Notes: a model not told the origin generated them from the sequence alone. DNA of 64,000 nt from Eretmocerus hayati (GCA_029851415.1 CM056742.1:79784748-79848747), one strand, 5' to 3'; positions 40,413 to 52,814 are shown, numbered from the stretch's first letter. Translations and numbers: made by a program.

Positions 40413-42500
40413 ATTTCCATACCAGGTATACATAATGTATACCTGATGGTGATACTGATACTGTGATGATTGTAAGCGATAGACAGAAACTTTTAAGGAG
40501 GCTCGAGCGCGTAGGAGCGTACCAAGCACGGGGCCCCGCGTGCCTTTTCCCCTTCCACCGCGTTAATGGCGCTATACATAGGCATACTCACAATGCAAGC
40601 GCTGGCTGCAACGCTATCTTTTTTACTTTCACTCTAATTTTCTCGAAATTTTGATGGTTGACCCATAGTTTTCCTGATATCAATTTATAGGAAATAGATA
40701 AAAGAACCGTTTCTTCTGGTCAGAACAGATATCATATGAATAGTTAGCCCGCAATCTCATCTTAACGCGTGTGGCCCATAAGGTTACGTGTAGTCAGAAA
40801 TAATTTTCGAAGTCAATTTGCTCTCGATCTTGGTGGTTGACCCCACGATTTTTCAACGGTTTTACATTTCTGGTAGTTTTAGCTATAGTTGAAGCCGACT
40901 TGCGCCGAAAACAAATGTTTTATTAAAAAATGCTCGAGCCTCCTTAAGCCTGTGAATGAATGTGGGATGGTCAAAAATTCTCATGGACATGAATCTTCAT
41001 CAGGAAACTTGTTTCTATAATCTAGGCTCATGAATGAATGAAAATAGATAAATCATGCCTTAGCCTACATAAATTAGAAGTATAAAGTACATTATAGAAA
41101 GTATGATGCGTTTCAACAGAATATGCCCACTATAGTGGTTGAAGGATGAACCATCACTCTGAGAAAAATATTGCCATCAGCACAATACGATTGTATTGTT
41201 ACGTGGTATTCCCGTCAGACCAATACTGGATTGTCACCACAGCAAAATGACTTTTGTTATTGCATGCGAATAATCTGAAAAACTTTCGATTATATTGTGC
41301 AAAGAATTGGTAGTTTTTGTGTCAAAATAGCCGTAATGTGACAGTGAGTCCATTAAGTATCAAAGCATTTGAAATAAATGGTCCAAATACATTTATTCTG
41401 GCAGTAATACCAGGCTCCCAAACCGATCTGATGGATTGGGGTGATGACAAAATCGGTATTGCTCTTCTGGCTATACCACTTTTTGATCGTACGGCAAAAC
41501 GCAAGGCCGTACGACCAAATTTTCTTTCCTCAGTGCAGTATTGTTGGAATTCGATCAACAAGGCTGAAATTTGGCCATTGATAGAGCCACACGTGTTTGG
41601 GGTTCTGTACATACAGATTCTCGATCTGAATATTAGTGGAAGATAGACAAATTGATTACAAAATTTAGGAAGATCGAGATCGCGACAAAAATTAAAACAA
41701 GCAATTTCACGGCTGCAAGAACGAAGGATTCTGTTGTGACAATAATCGACTGAAAAACATAGGAAGGCAATCATACTTACGAACAAAGCATTTTTGAACT
41801 AAAACCTGTATCGGGGAAGAGACTCAATGCCAAACCCTGGATGAAATGTGAGTTTCACTACTGCTTGAGAATTTATCACTCACATGGTACATAGCGTATA
41901 TCATATGATTGTGAATCGGTTGCTTGGACCAGGTCAAAGTTGAATCAGTTCTCTAACGCTACCTAGGGGCCCATGCGTTCGAATCCAAAACGGTAAAAAG
42001 CTAGATTTTTGATTTATTGAAGAAGAGGACAGAGTAAAAGCACGAATTCAAAACTTTGTTTTACAAGATGATATACAAAAGCGTAAAATGTAGAGCTTCG
42101 TGTAAGACATTATATCACTAATTAGAGAGACGCCAGCGAATGAATATATAGGATTGTATCGCAAGTAATCTTGATGAGTCGAGGAACGCTCTCACCTTCG
42201 AGGGTTATGATAATCTCACTTGGAGCTCATTTTATCTCGTTAACAGTGCACTATCGAATCATTACAGGCTATTCTGGTAAGAATTTCGCATGTCTATTTG
42301 CATCTGATGAGTATTGTGAATCAGGACTCAGTTGTAATAATGATGCTTTTTGAATCATTTGGAAGGGAGATTGTGGGGAGCAAAACAGAAAGGAAAGATA
42401 CAACAAGGGATCAATAGTAGATAGTATTTACTCTCATTTTACAGTGCTCACAACTTTTATCTCTCTTACATAAGGGTTTTTGTAAAACAATCAATACAAC
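40413..42500. other. no gene recognised
   Basis: A 23-bp palindrome (CAGGTATACAT-A-ATGTATACCTG, 40423-40445) follows the LINE tail. Two overlapping frames on opposite strands at 41317-41786 (109 and 154 codons) have no recognisable domain. A GCGTTCGAATCC B-box-like motif occurs near 41968 without a clear tRNA fold. Confidence 0.45.
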
Positions 42501-44605
42501 TTACACACCATGCCGTGTCATTACTAATGCTTGGCCTTCTTTCGTTATGAATAAACAAGGACTGACCTTCCGGATGAGCTCGATGTTGATGAACTTATCT
42601 GAGACGTCGTTGTCAGTCACTACATAACATTCAGCAAAAACTGGGTCCCCATAATCGTTAGCTCTCAACATAAAGACTGTTCCATTGGTGAATGATTTAC
42701 CTAGGACTTCAACATCACGATAGATTTTAGCCCAATGGTTCCCTGTATGAGAAGCAACTTTTTTTCGTAAATCAGATGGACTTACTTTCTCATCGACTAC
42801 TGTCCCGAGAGAAAATTCTTCGGTTGGCCGAGAGGTGAATTCTTTTAGGTAGCATAATTTAAGAAGATTTCGAATGCCAATTGTTTTAGGCAAATTGCGA
42901 GAAGAAGAAGTTCCTTCTGCTACGTCCTTCAGATCTGAGTGTTTTCTTTCGAACGCCATTGACCAGAAATGAATTAGAGGACCGTTGTCCAGCATGATTT
43001 GTGGCGAATGAATCATGAAATGAAATTTGGGTTTGAGGAGGCCAAATAGCTTTATATAAAGTTTATCGTGATTTGTGATATTGTCACTCAAGATGAGTAC
43101 ATTGGTTTTGGTGAAACGAGGGGCAATGACTATTCCTATGATTTTTCGAAGGATTTGATATAGGAGCCAATGTCCATCATTCTTTGGGACTGAATCTCCT
43201 ATCATCAGTATCAGATATCGACTCAAACACAACATTCCTGCCGCCGATTGCCTTATTCTGATTCTGTAACTTAGGCCAGTCTCTTCGCGCTCAGTTGCAG
43301 TACAATTGACAGCAAAAATGGGTCGTGGCTTATTCGTTTCGTGTTCGCCGTAGTTGAACGTCGCGATTCGATGATTGAGCGCATCAAGCGTGAAATACTA
43401 CTTTTTGAAAATGAACACCGTCAAAACTTTGCCGATGAGGCTCGGAACCACGCCCTCAAACAGATCATGCATCAAATCGAGGGATCGATTTTCAGTGATA
43501 TGGAACCGAGGAAGTTGATTGAACAAGCACTCTTGAATTACGCCACCAGTTCCATTCATCACATCTTCTGTATAATTTTTGGCGTTTCTAAGAAGTGACG
43601 AACATTCGGTTACAAGCCGTTTCATTTAATCAGCTGTAGCTCGGCAAATTCTAGAGCAGTAGTCTGTCAAGAAGTTGGACACAAAGCCACAACATTGATT
43701 AAGGCCTAGATTGTCCCCGACAAACAAAACGCATTCGAAATAAACTTGTTTCACAACCCCGTCAATTGTAATTGAAATGCCTACTCCTGACAAATATTTT
43801 AAATCTCGCAAGAGTGGTTCAAAACATGCTTTATTACCGTACTCTACTCGGTCTTTTGAATGAAAAATTGTTGATATCAGTATATTTGAGAGTTTAGCGG
43901 AGATATGTGGTGGAAAACTTGGCAATGAAACATACACGGCTCCAAATTTCTGTTCGCCGCTATGAGACCCCAGCGGGTTTCTCAATTCACAGTCATCGAA
44001 AAAACTATCAGTGGAAACACAATTTTGTGTTCCAGGAGTGGTAGGAATTTTTTCAACCCCAGTCTGCCTTGGATAATGTTAGAAAAAGTATTACTCTCTT
44101 TCAATCAATTTCGTTGATATTCAATCATAGATCTAAAAATACCCGGAATTTGGAGGTAGACCTTCAATGTTTCCGGGAGGGATATATGGATGCCGTACAC
44201 AGTTTTCCTAACTCGTTCTAGCAACCCTATTTTGTTCTCTTTTTCTCCTACTCTGAAGTCTTGTGGATTTTGATATACACTTCTCTCTTTATACCTTGCG
44301 AACCGTTGATTTTCTGTGAGTAACGAGGAGAAAGGTGATCCATTGTTATCCAAAATAAGTAACACCTTGCCAGAAGTGTCAGGATCAACCTCATCTCTCA
44401 AATCTGCCTGTATTTGCTACTTCAAGTAAGGGATGAAAAGATAGCAAATGAAACTGTTGAAGGATTTGATAATCATATCGATGAACTTTCTAGAAACGCC
44501 AGTATTGTTGTACAAAAACAACGTCAACTTCATGAGCATTAGCATAAAAAGGGCAGGATCGATCTCTGACTCATGATCCCGCTCAAAATCCATGATTCCG
44601 TACAA
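42501..44605 (-). pseudogene. CACTA/EnSpm-like (tnp2-type) transposase remnant
   Basis: Pieces in order match a widespread animal transposon protein. They are SPFSSL.TENQRF near 44310, then FFDDCELRNPLGSHSG and VGDNLGLNQCCGF near 43700-44010. FHITENRSLDLMHDLFEGV follows near 43460, and FHFMIHSPQI..GPLIHFWSMAFERKH near 42950-43030. From about 44010 to 42501 one frame continues for some 1.5 kb, with only TAA at 43626-43628 and TAG at 43398-43400 breaking it. The upstream part (44605-44105) is in another frame, either by frameshift or across a lost intron. No terminal inverted repeats were found. I assign it to the CACTA-like group from motif memory; a related cut-and-paste family is possible. 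Confidence 0.65.
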
Positions 44606-45407
44606 GAAATGAAGAAAGTCTTGATTTTGTCAGAAAAATGGCTATACCGATTCAACGGATGTGTATACCGTAGATTCACCAATGAACACCGATGCTAGAG
44701 CATCCAACTCGACAGTTGATCGAAATGAAATTTCATTTCAAAATGAAAGTTAACACTCAGCACAAACGATGATGTCAGCTGAGATCACGAGTTCAGTAGT
44801 CACTAATTGTACAAAATATAGAATAAATTATATATATATACACACAATATTTTTATATATATAAACATAAATAACTGTGGTTAGCCGTTTGAGGATTTTT
44901 GCGGCACCAACTCAGCTGTTTGAGGATTTGTGGGAACTTTGAGGACCATCCTTAAACTTCCACTTCGTGCGATAGGCCGTTTGAGGATTTTCTTTGATCT
45001 GAACTATGACGATGTGATCTGGGTTTAGGTTAACTGGGTTTGTATGAAATATTGTTTTTAGCGAAGTATTGTCATCTCCTCGGCGTTCATCTCCCACGAG
45101 GGATAGTTTAGTGTTTGAACGCAAAACGAACTCTAAGCAAACGTCTTTTATCTCCTCGGCGGTTATCTCCCACGAGGGATGGTTTAGTGTTTGAACGCAT
45201 AACGAAGTCTAAGCATACGTCTGTTATTACTTCAACATTTTAATACGGAAACGCCATATATACCCATTTTGTGACTCGGTGAATGTATATATGAGGGAGA
45301 AGTCATGAATAGGTTATTAAAACTCTATATACGGTGAATCTTCAAAAATCCTTAAACGGCTGTATACACGTATCTCCCCCTAATATATAGTAGTAAGAAT
45401 GAGATTC
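44606..45407. other. no gene; short repeats
   Basis: Contains a TA/CA microsatellite near 44830-44870, three scattered copies of GCCGTTTGAGGATTT-like text (44880-45000) and the tandem duplication listed next. No coding region is supported. Confidence 0.5.
45074..45226. repeat. ~76-bp tandem duplication, two diverged copies
   Basis: Units begin ATCTCCTCGGCG at 45074 and 45150 and share TCTCCCACGAGGGAT and GTTTAGTGTTTGAACGCA. They differ at several positions and by a 1-bp insertion. Confidence 0.8.
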
Positions 45408-45550
45408 CACTGAATTCCCCTGAATTCCTCTGAATTCCCTTGAACTCCCCTGAATTCCCTTGACTGCCTTGAATGCCCAGGAGGGCCCCTGAGGGCCTCT
45501 GAGGTCCTTCGAGGTCCCTTGAGGGCCCCCGAGGGCCCCGAGTGCCTCTG
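45408..45550. repeat. 10-bp minisatellite grading from AT-rich to GC-rich units
   Basis: About 14 consecutive decamers. The left half is CTGAATTCCC-like and the right half is GAGGGCCCCT-like, with intermediates (TTGACTGCCT, TGAATGCCCA) between. The strict 10-bp spacing is kept throughout. The minus-strand frame through it is a repeat product. Confidence 0.85.
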
Positions 45551-47050
45551 ACCAAATAACCTAAATTACGTTCCATATTTACCTTAGGGCCTTCTAGAAA
45601 TGATCTCGTTCTCATCATCATTATTTTCCGTCTCATTATTCAATTATTACAACATTTAAAGTGAGCTTGGGTTACAAAGAAGATGTATATTTCTTCCAAA
45701 AAAAATGTGAATTAGAAAAATTTTACAGTATATCCGAGAATCAAAAATCAATAACCAAAATCTTTGTGTGACGGAACACTCTTCCACAACATGAACTTCA
45801 TTTTCCAGAATCGAGTTCTCAATTTCCATCTTTTCACCAACTAACAATTTTAATTCATCTATAGCCTCCACTGTCACATGTACGTTGAACCTGTAAAGAC
45901 CACTCAATGAAATCAATTTCGAAACGATTCTTCCCACTCTTATCTGATTGATCAGAAAATTAACTCTTCTCCTGTAAGTCACCGCAAACTTCTAACTCCA
46001 CTCCACGATCGTACGATTCAATTTGACCGTTTCCATCTTTCACAACAATAACATCAAGTTTGTGACGTATATTTGTGTACACCCAGAATTCCACTTTTAT
46101 TCTTTTCATTCCTTTGAACGCATTGATCCTTCAGATAAACCTCTATCTCTGGAGAATCGAAAAGATTTGTGTGAAAATCGTGTCATATAGTCGAAACATC
46201 ACCAATTCAACTCACTTATTGTTCCTTTTTTCGAAGGTATATCTTTAAATTTCATTTTGTTGTATATTCTAACGTCATATTCGCGATTCTCTTGTTCAAT
46301 TCGATGATATTCTCGTTACGAGATGACAGAACAACTCTATTCATAGAAATATCTTTAATCATGTCTTTGAATATGGTTCTCCATACATCATCACTTATAC
46401 ACGTATACTCAATTTGATATGATGATTAATTTGCTAATATTATTCTTAATTCCGTTCAAAGTTAACCATTCTGTACGTACCTCACTAATTCACTCCCATC
46501 GCCCTTTTTCTGGAACTCGGATTCGCGAAATACTTTGTCAACATACGCAACTATAGTTCTGTAATATCAATGTCATTAACATCTCTAATCATAGATATAC
46601 ATATCAATTAACTGAATCACTAACGTTGTTTCATCTCCAATTTGGACTCTATTCTTCGAATAATTGAGTCCAGGAATTTTTCACATTCGCTGTGAACTCT
46701 CAAAATAAATACTCTCTGTTTCATGCAATGCTATTATTTCATCCAAACACTCAATTCCTGTAGATCGATCTGATTATTTTGAGCACTGGCCGTATTCTTC
46801 TCCAACCTTTTCTCTCGAACTGTTCGTTCAAACACCACAAGATTACCTGCTCCCTCAGTTCATATACTTGTATCGTTTTCCCCAACTCCAGATTTCACTC
46901 CATCTTAACGGAATTTGAGAACAATATACTTGAATTTCCAATCATATATGACGAAAATATCAAACATCAGATACCCCGTCCCAAACAACCTTTTCCGATC
47001 TCATCTGAACCATCGAATCTATTTTCAATAAACGAATTGTTCTGATCTCT
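45551..47050 (-). other. decayed region downstream of Helitron helicase
   Basis: Minus-strand fragments here may belong to the same element. One frame (45656-45982) and a neighbouring open stretch (about 46120-45975, with IKVEFWVYTNIRHKLDVIVV) are unidentified. A donor-like GTGAGT at about 46215 and acceptor-like CTCCAG at about 46153 are visible. A second copy of a helicase segment is listed separately. Confidence 0.35.
46256..46400 (-). pseudogene. duplicate fragment of Pif1-like Helitron helicase
   Basis: Encodes a short stretch with MNRVVLSSRNENIIELNK, closely resembling TNRVVLSSHEENIIKSNK encoded near 47600 in the main helicase remnant. In Pif1-family helicases a segment of this type (rejecting or reusing names of nodes, ..PKNEDVDEIN..) precedes the conserved YPTEFL block. 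Finding it after the helicase C-terminus implies duplication or a second, overlapping copy. Confidence 0.6.
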
Positions 47051-47946
47051 TTACCGAGGAAGAGCAACGTAAAGCTGTCCATTGGAGAGAAGCGGCCGTT
47101 TTATATAAATATCAACCTTATCTAAAAATTCACGTGGAGACTTATTAATTGTCATTGCCAATACCGAGACCACAGGGAGCTGTTTCCTGTGAACTACAAA
47201 CGGCAGGGAAGACTCACCCTCGGTTAGTGTTAGCTTGGGTACGAAAATTATTGTCCCCATATTCTCCCCACTTCTCACTTCCGCTTCAATATCATGCTTG
47301 TACAATTACCTAATCTTTAATCGAACCCCATTATATAAACCCTTCGCCACTCTCAGATTCCGAGTCATCAGATTCCAAATCAACATCACAATAGCATTTA
47401 CGTTCAAATCAAGTCCATGTGGAGTTAAACCGTCTCTAATTCTAATCAGAAACTCGGTTGGATATTTCAGATGAGTGTGCTCCTCGGTTCAATCTACACC
47501 TTTGTGAGTCGCATGATCAACGCTTAGTAAGATGAAGTCGGACCATCGAACATTTCCAAGAATTCCTTATTCGATTTTATGATATTTTCTTCATGAGATG
47601 ACAGAACAACTCTATTCGTAGCAATATCTTCATTGTTGTCTTTGGATATGGGTTCTACGTACATCATTACTTTTCCGCTCAGGTCTCACTTTCACTTCAT
47701 CAATTCTACCCTCACCTCTACCAGAAGGATGTGAGAAAAATCAGGTCCTTAGATCTCAAATTTCTAGTCAGCTTCATTACATTAAACAATTGCCATAAGG
47801 CTGACGATGTGGTAGTTTCCTGGATAATAGAATGTCTATTCCCATTGGTCAAAACTGGCAGGATTTGTCTGAAATCTCCGCCTGAAATCACCAATATTTG
47901 ACCAAAGGGTGAGTCATTGTAAAAAGCGTCACGGAGTGTTCTATCC
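47051..47946 (-). pseudogene. Helitron-type Pif1-like DNA helicase, C-terminal part
   Basis: In order on the minus strand: LRDAFYND.PFGQILVISGGDFRQILPVL (47946-47860), the helicase block GGDFRQ; VVLSSHEENIIKSN (near 47600); KYPTEFL...GLTPHGLDLNVNAIVMLIWNL (near 47470-47390); then EAEVRSGENMGTIIFVPK, LPFVVHRKQLPV, MTINKS and LYVALPR (47300-47051). These blocks follow the standard order of the RepHel helicase of Helitrons. Damage is visible: the usual KSQGQT reads KSPREF, SR after LYVAL reads PR, and frames shift between blocks. The Rep endonuclease part and the element ends are not seen. Confidence 0.8.
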
Positions 47947-48119
47947 TGGAATGTTGAATGAAAAAGTATATGTATAGCAAGATATTACTTTTCTATTGTA
48001 AATTTATTACAGATAGTCGTAATAGGGAACCGACATGATTCCAGGAAATGTCATATCTTGAGACTTCGCGACAAAATAGACAAAGAAAAAAAAATTTGGA
48101 GTTTTTTCGGCGGCCCTGT

Positions 48120-48483
48120 GAATCTTACATCATTGAAGTTTTGACGTTCTGAATTGGCGCCGTCCAATATGGTGGCGGGTGAACATGAATCACTAAATTC
48201 GCCAATTGTAAGGATTTCATTTTCCATCGGGAATTCTCATCTCAATCACACTCGAGTTCGTTTCATTGAAATAATGAAAGTTCGCGGTGAGAATACGCAG
48301 GCTTGCCTCAAAATAATCAAGGACAACAGTCTGAAGCCACGTGACTTATGTGCAGACACCGCCATATTGAATGGCGCTAATTCAAAAACTGAAAAACTTG
48401 TCTTGAATTTCAATTACTCTAACGATAAAAAATTTCTAAATTTTCATACATCGTTATTCCAACGAGAACCAATCGCTTTATGA
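48120..48483. repeat. MITE-like element with imperfect inverted ends
   Basis: GTTTTGACGTTCTGAATTGGCGCC...CAATATGG near 48137-48173 pairs with the complement near 48358-48395 (GCCATATTGAATGGCGC..AATTC). The arms are about 35 bp with several mismatches, and the interior is about 185 bp. The open frame across it (48154-48483) is not supported as a gene. Confidence 0.5.
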
Positions 48484-49431
48484 GCATTTTGGCATTTTTT
48501 GGCGTCATGTCAGTTCTCTATTGAGCCTTTCTTCCCAAGCGCATGTCCAGAGTCAATCTGGGAGAGGAAACGGTAAGGGGTTCTTTATCTCCTGCCAATA
48601 GCTTACATAATTCAGCTCACAGAAATGAAGATGGACTTATTGATTCCGGCTCTTCATATAGCTATATGTTCGAAGTATCGTCAACTGTTTCAAGATCACT
48701 CTTGAATATACGCTTGCTTAATTATGATTCTTTCTAAGATATCGAAGGAAATCTCATTATCGTCATACCTCAATGTGCAGAATGAAACTTTCTCCAGCTT
48801 CAACTACCGATGCTTTCCACGAATCTTTGGTTTTAGCCTTTACTGTACATGTCACAGGTCCCAAAATATGTGGCAGCGATTCGAGAGCAATATTTTCGAT
48901 GTGGCCTAATGAACAAAAAAATTGTCAAGTTAGTGAGCGTATTTAGAAATCGATCTTGGGAGAAAATTGCTTCACAACCTATGAAGATAAGAATAAGATT
49001 TTTACGTAAAGATTGAAATCAATGTTGTAAGGCGGAGAGTACATCACAAAAATACGAGAGAACGAAAATTTGAAAGATGCCACGAAAACGATACGTTTTG
49101 TTATAATGTTGTAATCGCAGTTTTTTGGTCAAGTGATTCTTATGCATCATGGTCGTTTTATTTTTACATCATTTGTTAGAAGAACGACTAATCCGCAGAA
49201 TGTCAATTATAGCTGTGAGGTCGTTCTCGCTGAGAGAATCGTCCGAAAGACTCAATTGGGATGAGTTCGTGCACAAAAAATTTATAGACCAACCTCGACG
49301 ATTTGGACCAGAAGCTATTTGGACAGATACAATTTGTTTCAAATCTTGCTTATGTCTGGGGTTTCTCGTTGCCTTAAGTTTAGCAATTCTGAACACAATG
49401 GGAGCCACTCTGGGCCACTTTTTCATCAATT
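48484..49431. other. no firm gene; one short frame with membrane segment
   Basis: The only frame of note is 49149-49439 on the plus strand. Its last 30 or so codons would form a hydrophobic segment (CLCLGFLVALSLAIL). A minus-strand frame of the same length competes. I recognise neither and do not call a gene. Confidence 0.35.
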
Positions 49432-50096
49432 CTACTTAGTTTTATCATCATTGCCCTGATTTTTCGCACTTTGATCTCTAGTTGTATTCAGAGGACTCGA
49501 ATCCACGTCAGTAATCTTAACGACAGGGCCATTTTGTGAAGCAGAGTCCTGGTAATGATTGCTGTCCGAGTTTTCTTTCGAGGCCATGAAGTTTGTGGAA
49601 TTGTTTGGTGGTTGAGGCATTGCTTGTGAGATATCCAAAATATCGCATGAAGAGTCTAATGAATTTTCCCACTGTTCGGTGTAATTCGAGTCTTCTTCGC
49701 GTGAATAGTCTTTTTTGTTTTAATAATCTTGGACCTTGTCTTGCGAGGAGTTTCGTTGACTATAGACGGACATTTGAGGATCCGACGGACTTGGTGGACC
49801 ATACACGGAAGATTGACAATGCGAGGAGTTCTGATGACTATAGATAGGCGTTTGATGTTGTTGGGAGTTTTGTTGATTAAGCATGGGAGCTTGATGATAT
49901 TGGGAGTTCTGATGATTATACATGAATGCTGGATTCTGTGAATGATGTGCTTGGTTAAATGCGCAAGAAAGGTCGCTAGGCGACCCGTATGGCAATGCAT
50001 ATGGAGGAAACTGAGGGAGATGGTTTTGCGCATAGTAAGAATGAACAGACATTTGCATTCCTGGGAAGCCTCTTCCATAGTATTGATGATTTCTTT
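49432..50096 (-). pseudogene. exon-like Gln/Asn-rich ORF interrupted by one stop
   Basis: A strong splice acceptor (T-rich tract ending TATTTCAG, AG at 50097-50098) precedes an open frame beginning RNHQYYGRGFPG. The product is rich in Gln, Asn, Ser, Tyr and His and has imperfect repeats of about 14-15 residues (NHQNSQYHQAPM, NQQNSQQHQTPI, SHQNSSHCQSSV). The frame meets TAA at 49720-49722. The same frame then continues with similar acidic, Ser/Asn-rich composition (DYSREEDSNYTEQW...) to a second stop at 49432. Either the exon truly ends at the first stop or the gene carries a nonsense mutation. Low-complexity prion-like proteins of this type are often RNA-binding or secreted, but I cannot assign a function. 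Confidence 0.5.
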
Positions 50097-50099
50097 CTG

Positions 50100-50738
50100 A
50101 AATATTAGAGACACGAAGAAAAAATGATGATTATCCCAATTGACTTCCAGGTGGCTGAGTTAGAGACAACATTGCAAATCATTAGACCAGTGTTTGGATA
50201 GTGTGTACGATTGTATAAGAGCGTGAGTTTTTGACGAAAATTGAAATGAATTCGTTGCACCGCATACCAGTTTGGATTCAAGAGAAAAGATTTTTATCGG
50301 ATGTGAATGAAAAGCGAGTGAAAAATGAAACGAGTTTTCGCATTCACATGAAATGCCCCAACATTTTTTCAAAAAAGAAAAATCAGATGAAACTGATTCC
50401 CTCGTCATTCTAACGCTCTTCAAATTTGGAACATCGACATCTCAAAACGAGATAATATCATACCAAGCATGATTTACAGCAAATTAACAGGAAGTGAAAA
50501 GTTTTGAAACAGGATTGTATGTAAGGTGTACAAGGGGTCAAAGTATGCCAAAAATCGTAGACAAACCTTCCATATTGCCACGTCCTACACTGCTCTCCAT
50601 CTACTGAGAATTAATGAAACAAAAAACCTCAAAGTAAACTACAGTTTATGCACATGGTAGATGGAGATAATGACAGAAGGAGCTAATCGTATTTTGAAGT
50701 TTGGGGCTAGCAAAGTTATGGAGATGGCAAATATATCT
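50100..50738. other. intergenic, upstream part of the exon-like ORF
   Basis: Would hold the intron of the Gln/Asn-rich gene if that gene is real. No upstream exon was identified. No other feature is seen up to the fold-back element. Confidence 0.4.
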
Positions 50739-52810
50739 GAGTCATTCTGGAGCAAGCTGGACAAAACCGTCACCAGGGGGGTCTGGAGAAAATCCGCAAA
50801 AATTTTTTTCCATCAGTACTATGTGAAAATAGTACAGAAAAATTTTTCTCAGATTTTTTTCGCCCCCCCCCCCGTGGGCCCCAGGGCCCATGAAAGGGCC
50901 ATTTTAAACCCTTTTTTAGCCTATCCCAGGGAAATCATAGTTCGAACGCAATTCAATATTTTTCAACGTACTTGGGCGCATTATTTTCGTCAAGACTAGT
51001 ACTTTTGGAAAAAAAATGGTCCAAGGCCACTCAGTGAGCCTGACGACTTCTGCGAGCTAATTATTAAGAGCAAATTTTAGCGATTTTTGGGCCTGCTTCA
51101 AAGCGATCTAGCTCCTACTAGACATGTGATAATCAAATTCTGCAGGTAGTCATTTCGAAGGTCTTGGAAAAACCTACAATTTGACCACCTGCAGAAGTCG
51201 ATTATCGTACTTTTCATAGGAGCTATAGCCGATACAAGTTGAGCTATTTACGAAAAAGTCGAAAACTCAGGACTCGATTCCAAAAATATATCTCAATTTT
51301 TTCCACGAAATTGTGCGAAAATGTTTTTTCAGACATCTATTTTCAGATGAGAAAAATTTGGCGGAGGTTATGTTTTTTTTTGCCGAGGGTTACAAAATGC
51401 TGCATTTCGTGGTTTTAGCAAAAACGGCATCTTTGACCACGGTCACATATGCTCCCATCTGGACTGATGTGCACCAATCTGTGTGGAAGTACTTCCCAAA
51501 GTACCCCCAAGTACGTGTAAGAAGTTGCAGGTACGAGCCTCCAGCCAGGGGCGAGCTGTAGGCTCTATTTACCGTGTTAAAAATAGGCATTGATTTGGCT
51601 ATTCAAGCGCGAGCGACCGAGAGCATGATTTCACTTGTTCTGGCTCTTAAATGAGATAATCGGCTAGAATGGAGATTCAAACATACTTTTCCGACTCAAA
51701 ATGACCACCTGAACACAATTCTGAGGTCAGTTTTGCTCTAAATAGTCGTCCCTCTGCCCCTTAAGAACTTAGATTCTGTCGACGGGTTCTGACACCGTTG
51801 AGGTATTAGACGACATTCTTGAGCTAAAGTGACCTCGGAATTGTGTTCAGGTGGTCATTTTGAGTCGGAAAAGTATATTTGAATCTCCATTCTAGCCGAT
51901 TATCTCATTTGTGAGCCAGAACAAGTAAAATCATACTCTCGGTCGCTCGCGCTTGAATAGCCAAAATAATGCCTAATTTTGACACGGTAAATAGAACCTA
52001 CAGCTCGCCCCTACTGGCTGGAGGTTCGTCCCCGCAACTTCTTACTCGTACTTGGGGGTACTTTGGGGAGTACTTCCACACAGATTGGTGCACATCAGTC
52101 CAGATGGGAGCATATGTGACCGTGGTCAAATATGCCGTTTTTGCTAAAACCACGAAATGCAGCATTTTGTAACGCTCGGCAAAAAAAATTAAAAAACATA
52201 ACCCCCGCCAAATTTTTTTTACTGAAAATAGTCTGAAAAAACATTTTCGCACAAGTCTGGTGAAAAAAAATTGAGATATATTTTTGGAATCGAGTCCTGA
52301 GTTTTTGAAGCTCAACTTGTATCGGATATAGCTCCTATGAAATGTACGATAATCGACTTCTGCAGGTGGTGAAATTGTGGGTTTTTTCAAGACCTTCACA
52401 ATGACCACCTGCAGAAGTCGATTATCACATGTTTAGTAGGAGCTAGATCGCTTTGAAGCAGGCCCAAAAATCGCTAAAATTTGCTCTCAATAATTAGCTT
52501 GCAGAAGTCGTCAGGCTCACTAAGTGGCCTTGGACAATTTCTTTCCCAAAAGTTCTAGTCTTGACGAGAAAAATGCGCCCAATACGTTAAAAATATTGAA
52601 TTTCGTTGGATTTATGATTTTCCTAGAATAGACTAAAGAAGGGCTCAAAATGGCCCTTTCATGGGCCCTGGGACCCACAGGGGGGACCGAAAAAATCTGA
52701 AAAAAATTTTTCCGTACTATTTAAACATAGTACTAATGGAAAAAAATTTTTGCGGATTTTTCCCAGACCCCCCTGGTGACGGTTTTGTCCAGTTTGCTCC
52801 AGAATGACTC
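50739..52810. mobile_element. complete 2.07-kb fold-back element
   Basis: The ends GAGTCATTCTGGAGC (50739) and its complement (ending 52810) are flanked by a direct repeat ATCT (50735-50738 and 52811-52814). The two halves, each about 1 kb, are inverted copies nearly to the centre, around 51775. For example the central TCAAAATGACCACCTGAACAC block (51697) is mirrored near 51850. It has no protein of its own; the short frames in the arms are mirror images. It is the same family as the truncated copy at 3185-4755. Confidence 0.88.
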
Positions 52811-52814
52811 ATCT

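Noticed and set aside
40387..40450. Target-site duplication for the truncated plus-strand LINE
   Set aside because: Short AATAATTT-like matches on the two sides overlap the (AATA)n tail and cannot be told from chance.
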